From positions 3,162,001 through 3,226,000 of the forward strand of contig NW_026570221.1 in NCBI RefSeq assembly GCF_019649055.1: 64,000 bases of DNA, written 5' to 3'. Positions within the stretch are counted from its first letter, which is position 1; the number at the start of each line of letters is the position of its first letter. This stretch comes from Paramacrobiotus metropolitanus (taxonomy: Eukaryota; Tardigrada; Eutardigrada; Parachela; Macrobiotidae). The position numbers and the translations under genes were made by a program. Of the stretch, positions 46,737 through 58,881 are shown in pieces. The notes beneath the pieces were generated by a model. It made no database searches. It was given only the letters and a program-made list of their open reading frames with translations, and was not told where the DNA came from.

Positions 46737-49700
46737 ATGTTATCGTTGACAATTCTTGTTGTTGTTTTCGGTATCGTACCCAACGCTTTAACATCTACAG
46801 TTTGCAGTAAAAAGGATTCTAAAAATTGTACCGCTAATCAATCTGACTTGCCAGAGTTCCCGCTGATGGAATATTCTTATAAGGTAATACTTTCATCAGA
46901 AGATGGGGAAAGCTTTCATTTAGTTTGTTGCGGAGTCTGTTGTTGTTGATAGTAAATAATATAATTTATGCATTAAAATAATGATTATAATTAACTTTAG
47001 CTGGAATCATAATAATTACCATGCTTGTACCTTACAGTGCCGAGCGATCCCAGTAAATGGAAATTTCAGTTTGAAAAGTTTAAGGAATTGATTGATAAAG
47101 ACTGCAGTAAGCCAAACGTTACCGTTATCACCACCAAAACAACGGATTCGGAAAGTGCGACTAACGTGACGAAGTACCAGTTAAATTACGCTGTAAGTGA
47201 CAGTAAATCCCCCTACATTAGGCTGGGGTTGTCAGTACACGTTACTACAATCACGCAGTTTTGCCGAAGAATTGTCACCATGATAATGTAATATGATCAA
47301 GTGATAGAATGATTTCCCATTGCCCGAAAATACGTTTTTAAGTGCCAAAATTTACTGTGCTTTAATTATGCCGCATAACTTGTACTCGTGGAAACTCTCC
47401 TTCATTTTTAAATCAGGCGACCGTTGTATGGGGAAAATTTCTAAGCAGGGCCTTCAGCATTTTGGCCATTACGGTGCGCTACGCCGCTTCCACCACTTGT
47501 CATTTTGATTTTTCACTTATCATAAACGTTTTTACTGAGTATAACATTTATATTTTATAGAAACAGTAAAATAAAAAATTATAAAATAAATTATTTAAAC
47601 ATAGCAAAAATTAAAGGATTTATTCATTCAAAATAAATCATTTAATTAAAAATAATAAAAATAAAATGAATTTCACTGCTTTTAAAATTTATCATTTAAA
47701 TCATTTCATCATTTCATTGCATTTCTTTTGTCGCGTTTGTTTTTCATGTTGTAATTCTGTGTTTACTATGCGTAATACGTAGAACAACGCATAATGCAAC
47801 AAACGTGTAATTAGGCTTTCTCAGTTCCACAGAAAATAATAACAGTAAAGCGGTTAGCTGTCTAATGGTTACCTGTGCTCGCTGCCTTCTTGTTTTGCCC
47901 AGCCGCCCTTGATCACAGAATGGTATCTGGTTTTCAGATTCCGGCTGTGCTGTATCGTAATTGAAATATTGCTCTGCTTCTTTCGTCCTAGCGGTCGGGC
48001 ACTATCTAAACAATCGAATCTGTGATCCGGTGCTTTCTCAATTCTGCATAACGTGAATTTTTAATCAAAACTGCATAATAACCTTGCATCCTTTACCAAA
48101 CTATACAGCTGGAACCGAAATAAAAAGCTGTTCAATTTTATCAAGTGAAGTTTTATTTTATCAAGTGAAATTATAACAGCATCGTTCTTACATTTAGCTC
48201 AAACGTTCTTTATGCGATCGTATGTAGTGTAATCGCCCCGTCGTACCGCGGGTCTCTGAGGAATGGTGCACGCGAGAGCCGGTGGCCGTTTTATGCACCC
48301 CCGAACGACACTGCTCTTGCTGCAAGAACATCTACAGAGAAGCCTACTGCCAGTATCATACGTACGCTTTGGACCGTTTCTGGGACTTGTGTATGATCAA
48401 AGATGAAACCCACAACGGCACCCCGTCAGGCCCGACACCTAGCTGGATAGCTTCTGCTACGAATTCTAGCGGGGATCCTTATCGCCAGTTCGAATACGCG
48501 CTTGAAGGTGGTGGTTGTACAGTAACTTCTAGTCAAATTTCGAAAGTTTCGCATCTATTCTCTGCTCTTTTTCAATACTGCCTACACCATTTTAATTTGG
48601 CATTCAATTTCTTCTGCATAGTGTCCGGGCTCTTCCCTCCCATCGGATGCAGTTTTTAAAGAGTTTTTAAAGGTAACTACCGGACGATGCAGTATCAGCA
48701 ACATCAAGCAAGTCGGCGATACTCCAGCTGCTCGCAAGTTTCAAGCTCGTTACCCGGTTAGTCCAAAATTTTGCTTCGTTATTCGGATATCTGTCAGTAC
48801 AAATACAAGAAAGACTGCAGTTTTGCCAGAGCGGTCTTTGAACAGTTGGCACCATTATTCAGGACAAACTCTGAAGGGATTCGTTTAAAATTTTTTTCAT
48901 GTATATGGTGTAGCTGCTTTCGATTACACAAACACGAGTGGACTAAGCGCCTGGAAATTACCGGGTGCATAGAAGTGACCTTTATTTACTAGATCCGCTG
49001 TTAAAAAATACTTCGAATGGTTTAAGTATCATGCGGCACAGTACATAGTGCCAAGTTGACCACATGTTAACAAACTCGCCATTCTGTTAAAGCTTTTCGC
49101 GCTATTTTATGATTTTTGAGATTTTAAAATTTAAAAAGAAGCACCATGACATTTAGTTTGTGCCAGATTCGGTTATTGTGTATTTTAAACAAATGTACAA
49201 AACAATGAATTCTATATACTGTACTAGTATTTAAATTCAGTGTTTCTCATCCTCCTTGTGTACCGCGCATTTGTTTAAAAGGCAGATATACCGGTACATC
49301 AAGCAAGCAATACGAGCCAAATCAAGCTTTTAATACGAGCCAAATTAAAAAAAAAAACAAAAAAAATGAATAAGTAAGAGAAATGTAGGTGGATGAACAA
49401 ATCAGTCAATATACGAGTAGAAACTAATCGGGTGACTAAAAGACTAAGTCATTCTAGCTTATAAATTAGGTTGGCGTAATGAAATGGTAGGCGCAACAGG
49501 CGCGGGATAAACTGCGCACGACCATTTCTAGGATTTGCTGCTACCCTGGCAGTTAACGTACTGCGGCTATAAAGCAAAACTAACGATGTCATTCTTTTTT
49601 TTTTGATTTCAGTGACGCCGGCCCTGGGCGTATTGTTACCGGCCGTCGCATGGACCGCACTGCGTACCGGAAAATGGATGCATGTGTTGCAGCACCCTGT

Positions 49701-50637
49701 ACAGCGAGATCATGTGCCAGTACGATATGCTCTCTTTCAGCCGTTTCTGGAACGCCTGTGCGCCTCTTTATAATGAAATGACGAAGCTGGAGACGATCGA
49801 GATCGAGAACTCTCCCAAAGACCTCTCTCCTGCGTCCGATACCTCGTGGACAGATGACGATGGCAACGCAACTCACTTTTCACGTAAGTTTCAGTTTTCT
49901 GACTGAAAATTTATTTAACAACCGGTTATATCAGACTATGAAAACGAACTCCAGCTTTATTAGTAAAATTTCGGCTTATCGGTGAGGCAGTGCGAAATAC
50001 TTTTTACATTATACAATATAAGGTAAAGCATTTTGGCAGTCAACCAGTCGGTCCGAACTCGAGAATAAAATCAACAAGCAATTTCCAACAGGGATACATT
50101 CGATGCACATAAATCGTCAGTTCTAACTCGTAAGTCCTAACAGAGAAGCGTATGCGCAGGCGTTGTGTGAAGACTATGCGCCCATTACTTCAGTCTACAG
50201 CTCTACCCTGTACATATTGTCATGTTTATTTACAGAACACCCGTACTGTGACGACGGTAAACCCAGCGTGGCCATCCATCCGTGCTGCCAGTCGCCAGTC
50301 ATGTGGACATTTGAGAAGGAGCAATGCTTGCAAAAGGTCCTCTGTGCAACCCGTCCGGAAATGATTATGCCGTTTAAGTTAATGTGGGATGTTTAAGCCA
50401 ACGGTCAGCGTCGATGTCCAGGGCGGTTTGTTCGCCTCGGCTTGGCCGGTCGTTAACGCTTGGGACAGACTCGGAGTTTGGCGAAAACACAGACTGAACA
50501 GAGGAATGACCATGCTGGATAACTGCTTGAATATAAGTGACCATTCCGGCGTTGTTTCCATGGAGCAGTGCGATCGGTGCAAAGAGCTGGGGGAAGTGAA
50601 GGACCTGTGGAACTCTGGATACACCGTAAAGGTGTAG
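46737..50637 (+). pseudogene. Cys-rich two-fold-repeat gene, copy 2 (dead)
   Basis: All six exons are recognisable at 46737-46883, 47038-47192, 48228-48506, 48622-48756, 49613-49883 and 50236-50637. Four lesions break it. Exon 2 is one base short at its start (155 nt, so out of phase). The exon 3 donor reads GAAGGTGGTGG where copies 1 and 3 have GAAGTAAGT or GAAGTAGGT. The first codon of exon 5, Cys in the other copies, is TGA. Exon 6 hits TAA at about 50394 and the rest is in another frame. Away from these points the protein sequence is well kept, including the Cys, so death is recent or some exons are still used. Signal peptide exon intact. Copies 1 and 3 on either side are intact. Confidence 0.75.
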
Positions 50638-51529
50638 CAAGTTAAGGAAATGCCACCTATAAAATGAAACTGGAGATTTTACAAAAATGCTTGTTTTTCA
50701 CCTGAACGGTTCCTTTTTGCATGTACAGTATGTGATCGCAACGTGTCGCATGTACTTTTTAAGAGATTTAAAAATATTCAAGAGTTTCTTACCGTGGCAT
50801 TCAGTTAATCTTTACTGCGAAACGATGTCGTCTTGGTACGTTTTTTCGCAACCTTGCCCACTACCGTACTCAGTACTTAACGAAAACCAGCTTCGATAAT
50901 TAAATATCGTATTACTAAATATCCTATAACTATTCGAAATTCTAATAGATTTTATTAGAAGCGTTCAAGCGGGACCGTACACTGCGCGAATGATCTGTAC
51001 GCCGGTTTTACTACACTTAAACTTCCATTTCGGGGCGGGACCCGTCGTTCTCATCGTTTTTTGGAAATGCATAGCTTCGTACTAAATATTGGTGTAAACA
51101 ATGACATGGACTGGACAAAGTGCCCTGCAGGATGTTATTGGACGGTGGTGACCAAAAAAGCAATCACCTCCTCGGTAAATCCAGTCATACCGATAGAAAA
51201 TATGTATCTGTAATCGCTTTCAGGAGACGCATTAAAAGTACAATTATTGCATGATTTTTATTGAATTTTATTTTTTTTTCATTGATTTTTATTTTTTTTA
51301 TCTGTTTTTTTTTAATTTTGTTATATCTGTGCCCGTTTTTATTACAAGGGCCAGATGATTCGGAACTGCAACCAGGTTCGTTCAACAACCGTGGAATGTC
51401 AAAACCATCCGTTTTTGGCCCTTGTAATCCATGGAAAGATTGCAGACTTCATAGACAAAAATAAAAGGGATACCAAAAATATTCATAAAGACTGTAAGCA
51501 CTAAATTTTCAAGAAAACAAAATCACCGC
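50638..51529. other. Spacer between Cys-rich copies 2 and 3
   Basis: Aligns in its second half with 46150-46382. A T-rich run occupies 51262-51320. No gene seen. Confidence 0.5.
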
Positions 51530-51891
51530 TGCGAGAAAGTGTGGGCAGCAACGGCCTGAAAATGCGACGATTAAGCAAATTAACCAACGTGAAGTGGGCA
51601 TAATATTACAGTCAGTCATTTACGTTGCATATTTGAAGTGCAACGTTACAAGAAACCAGCCAGAATGCTGGAAAAAATGAGCGGAATTTAGGAAAAACTT
51701 GCTGATTACACTCAAGAAGTCTTCCTACTTCGGTTTCGCGGTATGCCAACGTTTCCTTGATACTCGTATTTTTCATATTTAAGTCTAGCAAAACAGCAGC
51801 GCTCCGGCTATCCAAAATTAATTCAATATTGCCGGTAATTTGTTTCAACCAGTCTTGATAAGCTTCTGTCTTGCGTCGTTGGCAGCCGATC
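51530..51891 (+). promoter_or_regulatory. Conserved upstream block, copy 3
   Basis: Third occurrence of the block at 39842-40206, ending at the start codon of copy 3. Confidence 0.5.
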
Positions 51892-54800
51892 ATGTTATCG
51901 TTGACAACTCTGGTTGTAGTCTTTGGTATCGTGCCAAATGCTTTAACGACAACAGTTTGTCGTGGAATGGATTCAGTTGCTGATGACTGTGCCGATGATC
52001 CGAATGGCTTGCCGCTGATGAAATATTCTTACGAGGTAATACTGGCATCAGAAGACGCGCCAAATGTTGATTTAGTTTATAGAAAATATACTATGCATGT
52101 TGTTGGTAATAGTAAATAAAATAATCCCGGCATTAGAATTTACTTTTAACTGGCATTACAAGCATCATGATTGTACCATACAGTGCCCGAACTATCCCAC
52201 CGGATGGGAGGATCAGTTTGAGAAGATTATGCATATGTATGATTATACAAATCCAGACTGCAGCAAGTCAAATGTTACCGTAATCACCCCCACAACAGCG
52301 GATTCGGGAAGTGCCGTCCATGCAACGACGTACCTGTTAAATTACACTGTAAGTTCGCTTACATAATATATACAGTGTATGTACACTGTTCAGAGCTATC
52401 TCGCGTTCGTTAGACCGTATTATACGTCTTGCAATAGATTTACGCACAATATACAGAGGGTTGCTCCTTAGACACCGAGCGCATGTTTCAAAAGATGTTG
52501 TCTGTAGACACAAAATGTGTAGTCAGACTTTCTCAGTTCAATCCCATACCATTTTTCTGTTTTTCTGAAGCTTGCCCGGTGTCAGCTTCATTAGCTGCTA
52601 GCATAAAAAGTGCTTAAAGAATCAGACTCATAATACGGATTTAATGATGTCTAACAGTTCAGTATGCTGACTGCCTCTTGTTCTGACCAGCTGTCGTGAT
52701 CACATACGGATCGCAAATTATAAAAGCCCTTCTGGGCTGTTTCGAAAGTGGAATGTCGTTCTTCTTCTTTCGTTCTTGCGGTCGGTACTGTCTACGCATC
52801 TAAAGAACCGAGTCTTTGATCCGGTTTTTTTTTCGGTTAAGCATAACGTAAATCCAGGGTTTGTATGCTACAAAGACACCATTGAGCCAGACTGTACACA
52901 GACCACGGTAAATCTCATTATTAATGGCGGCATTAATGACCTTGCATGCTTTTAGCAAACTTCCATGCTTCTTCCTTGCATGCTAGAACTACCATGCAGA
53001 GCTGTTGAAGTCAATCAAGTAGCGGATACATACCAATACATTGCTCCAACCGCCAACGTTGCTCACCCGCTTGTTTTGGCTATGTAGTGTTATCGGCCCG
53101 TGGTGCCTTGGGTCCCTAAGGATTTGTGTACGCATAAGCCGGTGGCCGTTCGATGTACCCCCGAAAAAGACTGCACTTGCTGCAAGAACATCTACAGAGA
53201 AGCATACTGCCAGTATCATAAGTACGCTCTGAGCCGTTTCTGGGACTTTTGTACGATCAAAGATGAAACCCACAACGGCACGCCGTCAGGCCCGACACCC
53301 AGCTGGATAGCGGCTGCTACGAATTCCAGCGGGGATCCTTATCGGCCGTTCGACTACGCGCTTGAAGTAGGTGGTTGTAATTACATTTCCTAGATCTGAT
53401 ATTTACAGATTTAAATCGAGTCGTTTTATAAGTTTTGAGTTTCTCAACCGAAAAATTAAATTCTGTTCGCAAAATTATTTTCCAAGATTTTTTATGGCGA
53501 AATTGCACATCAGAGGTCGATTTACCAAAATACCACGAAACAGATTTTGAAATCAACGATACGTTAGTATCTATATTGATATCAGAAAAGTTACTGGGAA
53601 ATGAGCAATAAAAATTACGTTTTATTGTCAGATTTTGTTTCATTTCGAATTGATTTTAGTATTATCCTGTGCCAACTCCTGGTCGTTAGCACTGCTGCAC
53701 ATCTGCCGTCTCGTCTATTGCTTCATAAGTACAGAGGGTGCGGCAGCCAAATCGAAACAGCTCATTCAAAAATTCAAGTTTGACAAAAAAATTATTTGCA
53801 GTACACTGCGAAAAAAAATTTTGAAAAGTTGTTTCAGTTTGGCTGCCGCACCCTCTGTATTGTTCTTTCTGTCAATCTCATCAACTTACCTATGCTTAAA
53901 TACAATATTTCACCATTTTAATTTACAGTTATTTTCTTGTGTACAGTGTCCGGGTCCTTTCCCGCCGGAAGCTTTTTTTAACGAGTTCAACAAGATATCT
54001 GTCGGACGGTGCAGTTCGAGGAAGTTCACTGAAGTCGGCAATGCTTCGACTGCTGGCAAGTTCCAAGTTCGTTACACGGTAAGTCCAAACCATGCTCCGT
54101 TAGTCGAATATCTGTTTGTAAAAGCTAGAGTAGACAGCGTATTAGGTCGACTTTTAGCCAGAGCGACCTCTGACAAGTAGGCTTCGTTAAACAGGCCAAG
54201 GTTAAGGGGATTTCTTTTGCAATGATTCGCCTGTAATTGGTTCTGACTGCTTTCCATTAGTATACTTAATCGATTCAAAGAATCCGCTGGTAGGAAATAT
54301 TTTGAATAAATCAAGCATAGATCGGCTCGATACACTGTACCAACATACTGTATTATACGGTACATTAATTGCAACTTTGCGTTTATTACATATGGGTTTC
54401 GACTTTCGAAACTTCAAAATTTGAAAAAGAAGCACCGTGATGCTTGCCTAATTCTAGATTTAGTCAATTAGTCTTTTTCAACACTTATGGATGCATTATT
54501 TCTGTTCGGTTATATCGTCCTTTCTTAGCAGCCGTTTGTACCGCGCACATGACATGTTTTAGGCTAATGTACGAGCCGCATAATACCAGTTAGAAAGTAA
54601 AAATAAAAATTTTTGAAAAGCAAAAACAAAAAAGAAATGAATAGAAGAAATGAATGTGGTTGAATCAATAAATCCGAAAATATACGAGAAAAATATCGTA
54701 GAAACTAATCAGGCAATAAATATTCGATAAATTACTGATCGCATAATAATGAGTTAGCTGTAGGGTCGCAGACCGAATTTCGAAGCGGGCACGGCTAAAT

Positions 54801-56024
54801 GCGAAACTCTTTACTGTCTTGACTGTTACCGTACTGCAACTTTAAGTTTTGAACTGCAGCAATAGTTATTACGACGTCCGTTCTTGCTGGTTTTAGTGTC
54901 GCCGGCCCTGGGCGTATTGCTACCAGCCGTCACGCGGGCCAGACTGTGTTCCGGAAAATTCTTGCATGTGTTGCAAGACGTTATACAGCGAAGTGATGTG
55001 CCAATACGATATGCTCTCTCTGAGCCGTTTTTGGAAGACTTGTACACCTCGGTATGGTGAAATGACCAATCTGGAGTCCATTGAGATCGAGAACTCTCCT
55101 ACAGAACAATTATCTCCTTATACGTCCGATTGGTTTATGGACTATATTCGTCATGGTGACGAACCTCACGTTTCGGGTAAGATAGTGTATGTTCTCTTTC
55201 TTGAAAGAAAATGTGTGGAATTTGAAGGTATAATTTCGTACTGCCACATTCTGCGACTTTCTGCGCAGCCAAATGATTCTGTATGAACATACCATGCAAA
55301 GCGTAGGCTTTCAGGGGTCATTGGAACACTGTGGCCAAGAATCATTTTTCTGGCTGAACATTTAAAAAAAACAGCTTTGCCTGGTTACGAAAATAAACTG
55401 TGTCTTTATTAGTGAAGCTCTATTAACCTGGTTTATTCTGGGCATTATGGAATATATCTTCAACACCGCACAATGCAAGGTTATGTGAAATGTTAGGTCT
55501 GGCAGTCCGCACTTGAAAATTAAATAGCGAGATTAACAAACAGCCTGCCACAGGGACACAAACGCTGCGTGTAAACCGCTAGCTGAAAAAACGCTCATCC
55601 TCGCGCGATATGTATGACACAATCTTTTGGTACAGTTCTACATGGTAGGTCTTTGTTGACAGGTGACCCGTACGTGGACGCTGGCAAACCGGAACCAAAG
55701 TTGGTCATCCATCCGTGCTGCGAGCCGCCGCTCATGTTGACTGTCAGAAGAAGGAATGGCCTGCATAGGGTCCTCTGTGGAACCCGTCCAGAAGTGATTA
55801 TGCCGTTCAAGGTGATGTGGCATGACTGGGAAAAGGTCTATGACGTCTTTGACAGACTAACGGCTTGGACGAAATATACGCTGAACAGAGCGATGACCGT
55901 GCTGGACAACTGCCTGAACATCACAGACCATGCCGCCGTTGTTACCAAGGAGCAGTGCAGTCGGTGTAAAGAGCTAGAGGAAGTGAAGAAACTCTACTCC
56001 CTTGGATACACCGTGGTGGAGTAG
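51892..56024 (+). CDS. Secreted Cys-rich two-fold-repeat protein, copy 3
   Basis: Six exons in phase: 51892-52035, 52184-52348, 53088-53366, 53947-54078, 54897-55176, 55663-56024; 453 residues. It has the same design as copy 1: signal peptide (MLSLTTLVVVFGIVPNALT), two modules (exons 2+3 and 4+5), and the C-terminal Cys-rich domain ending GYTVVE. Exon 3 keeps CTCCKNIYREAYCQYHKYALSRFW (residues about 130-155), and exon 5 keeps SCMCC and VMCQYDMLSLSRFW. Exon 6 lacks about 15 residues present in copy 1 between MWHDW and VYDVF. Splice sites are all GT-AG. A short MITE sits in intron 3. No lesions seen; probably functional. Confidence 0.8.
53732..53857. mobile_element. 126-bp Tc1/mariner-type MITE with TA duplication
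   Basis: The left end cagagggtgcggcagccaaa (53732-53751) recurs exactly as the complement at the right end (53838-53857), and pairing continues loosely inward (gaaacag/ctgtttc type). TA flanks both sides (53730-53731 and 53858-53859), the target duplication of Tc1/mariner elements. Too short to encode a transposase. It lies in intron 3 of Cys-rich copy 3 and is absent from copies 1 and 2 there. Confidence 0.8.
54079..54896. other. Intron 4 of Cys-rich copy 3
   Basis: About 818 bp. Words near 54410-54640 match intron 4 of copy 2 (49120-49340: agaagcaccgtgatg/agaagcaccatgaca, taccgcgca). No nested gene. Confidence 0.5.
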
Positions 56025-57101
56025 AAAGTAAAGCGCAAGTTCAACCAGGCTCATAACAATGGATTCTGATCACGACAAACTCCAGCGCTGGACAAAAGCT
56101 GCCCTTTCAGTAAAAGAAGTTTAAAAAAGTTTCCATCCATTACAGAAAGATAATTTTTATACGCTTTAAAAACATTTTATGCATCTATGCGATCGCAAAA
56201 TATGGCATGCCGTTTTATTAAATACGAAAATTTGCACGCTTTTTACCAAGTCATTAAAATAATTTCTTACCGCAGTTATCAGCAGTATTTTTTGGTAGTC
56301 GAGCTTTTCGTCTACAAGAATTTCGAAGTAAATAAATTTCGTTTTCCGCACACACTGATCCCTTTTCACGGCGGATTCTGCCGGTTTCAGTTCGAGTTTG
56401 ATATATTTTTAAATTTTAGTATAAAGTGCAACTTTCAATAGCGTTTTTTTTTCTCGGTTTAATAAAACCGTTACTTTTAATGAGAATTGCAGAAAATCGA
56501 CTTGGTACTTAATTCAAGGCCTTGTCCAGTGCTGAAATCAGTAATGTGCATAGCCAGTAATGTGTATTTTGGCGACGCTGACTTTGTGAAATCAGTACAC
56601 AGGCTGAATAAAGCTATTTTCCATTTTTTACAATATCATTGCGCTGCTTTTCTGTACTTTTTATCTCAAAGACGAGCAATCAGATAGCTGGCTTGTGGAT
56701 CCGGCAAAGTTTAATTAACCCTCCAGCGGGCGGTACTCGAAGGAGTGCGAGTTTCCAATTGAAAATCACGATTTCCCGATGAAAAAATTCAATTAAGAAA
56801 GGGAATTTTTTGTGAGCTTGTGCTGACCATAGGTCAGCAGTGGTGACTATGTCGTTTGCCAACGCCAATGCCCATGGACGGTCTACAGCATAAAAATGAT
56901 TAATGTTGCAATAATTAGGCAAACAGAAATTACGTAAAAGCAATAACATCATTAAATAGCACAGAAAAAGCACTTTAAAACAGGGGTCTAGCAATGGTCA
57001 AGCATTTGACCACTGGTCAGCAAAAAATTAAAAATTACCAAAACGCGTTTTTATGAATTTTGATAACTACTACATGTTAAAAAACACAAAAACAAGCAAA
57101 G
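56025..57101. other. 3' flank of Cys-rich copy 3
   Basis: Resembles 45318-45560 at its start (aagttcaaccaggc, gataaactccagcgctggac). Then unique AT-rich sequence without supported genes. Confidence 0.45.
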
Positions 57102-57522
57102 CTAGCAATATCCTTTCTCAAAACTTTCATTACTCTCCCAAATGGCACTTTGCGCGTTTGTGTAGCCCTCTTTAAGCATTTCATCACTGCAATTGCTGCA
57201 CTTCTGGCACGTCAAGCGGCCTTGCATTTCTTGCATGGTCCGCGCATGCACTTTTTTGGGTGCGGCCGCAGGCCTGCAGTTGCCAGTATCGGAAAAGCGG
57301 CGTGGATGGTTCAGCTGTAGTGGTGATTGGCGCCAAATCACACACGCTAGCCCTTTTCCGAATGCATTGCCGGCCGAGAATGCACAAGCTGCCGGCCGCA
57401 AAGGTCGAATCGCCAATGTGCTCGTAACAGTTTGCAATCGTTGTAATCTGCAATCGCTCAATCTGGTCAAAACTCATCTGCATGTTTTTTGAAAGCCTCG
57501 CGGCGCAATCGCTCGCTTGCAC
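57102..57522 (-). other. GC-richer island with open frames, unrecognised
   Basis: Two minus frames of 112 and 122 codons overlap; one has a Cys cluster (LTCQKCSNCSDEML). The base composition is less AT-rich than the flanks. I recognise no domain and no splice pattern. It could be an exon of an unknown gene or a mobile-element fragment. Confidence 0.2.
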
Positions 57523-58547
57523 AAGCGATACATCAGAATCGTAGGTAGAAACGCGGCAGAGTGTAGTGTTGTGCAGCCACTTATCAGTGTGTCCTTGAAT
57601 ATTTTGCTATTCAGAAATGTTAACTTTTAAAGCAATGTTTGCTTTGTGGCCTACCGCCCAGGGTGTTGGTCAAAAAAGCGTTTCATGCCAGCTTGCGACA
57701 ACCGGAACCGCGTGGCGCATGTTTTGCATCCAAACCGGCGGTAACTTGATCCACTTACATAATAAAGAACAGCTGCCGAAATCGCACCCCCCTATGTATT
57801 CAAAACCCTTCATGGGCATTGGCGTTGGCAGACGACACAAGTTTTTGACGGACTGTGGTCGTCTACGGTTCAACTTGAAGAACCCATATTAGATATTTTT
57901 GAATAAAGCGCTATTAATTATACCTTGTTGATTTATCTCCGGTTTATTTGTTCATCCGGTAATTAGTTAATTAGCACGAGCTACGATAGCTTAAAAAGTT
58001 TGAAATTAGCGTTTTTGCGCACCTGTTGTTCTTAGTTGACTTTTGACACAAGTTCAAATTATGTTTATAACGCTGCTTTAAAGTCCCTTGTTGCTTATTA
58101 CATTAAGGGATAGCGAATAACTGTAGCCGATCGCTGGGGAAAAAATTCGAAACACCTTGTCGTTTCCAGACACCAATGCCCGTCAACGGGTTAACTGAGT
58201 CTGCAATAGCTACCTCAATTTTCGTTATAAGGGATATCTAACAGTCCGTCGCGAAACAATCCACTGTGAAAGTTTTCGTCTGAGACGATTTCTCGATAAA
58301 TAGGCGTACAAATACGGAGTAAGGAAGTTGGAGTGACAGGTAAATCACAATGCTATTTATAAGCCCCATTCCGCGCAACTTTGCCGCAAAGAAGCTTCTG
58401 AAAGTATGCGCCGAAAACACATGGGCACATTGCATTTACGGTAAAATTGTTTTAAGGATTAAAAAACAGAAAAAATGAGCACCTGATGTTCATTGCTGAG
58501 AGGAAAAGGAAGTACATTGCAAACAGACTTGATCAGTTTTATCCACG
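57523..58547. other. No gene seen
   Basis: Intergenic. The 91-codon plus frame at 57617-57892 has no support. Confidence 0.35.
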
Positions 58548-58881
58548 TTACACCTTCATTGTGTATCCATCATCGTACAGTCTAGCTACATCCCTCTGAG
58601 CTTTGCATCGACCGCACTGCTGACTGTCAGAAACAGTGGCATTGGTGCACTTAACCAGCCTGTGCAATGCGCGGTCCAAGGCACGCTTGGAAATTGGTGC
58701 CAGTTTGTCCCAGGCGTCTTGGTACGCCGACCAGTTTAATTTAAACGGCACATTCTGTTCTACTCGGCTTCCACATGTGACCTTTTGTAGGCATGACATC
58801 TTGTCGACAACGATCAGAACCGGGGCCACGAAGCAGGGATGGATTACCATGCTCTTTTGGCGTCGTCACAGTACGGTCGGC

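Noticed and set aside
51345-51426. acaagggcca and tggcccttgt as ends of a short element
   Set aside because: The inner sequence cagatgattcgg and agactacagacttcatag-like text is also present in the homologous spacer near 46235-46310, so nothing was inserted.
57617-57892. 91-codon plus frame as a gene
   Set aside because: No domain, splice context or conservation evidence.
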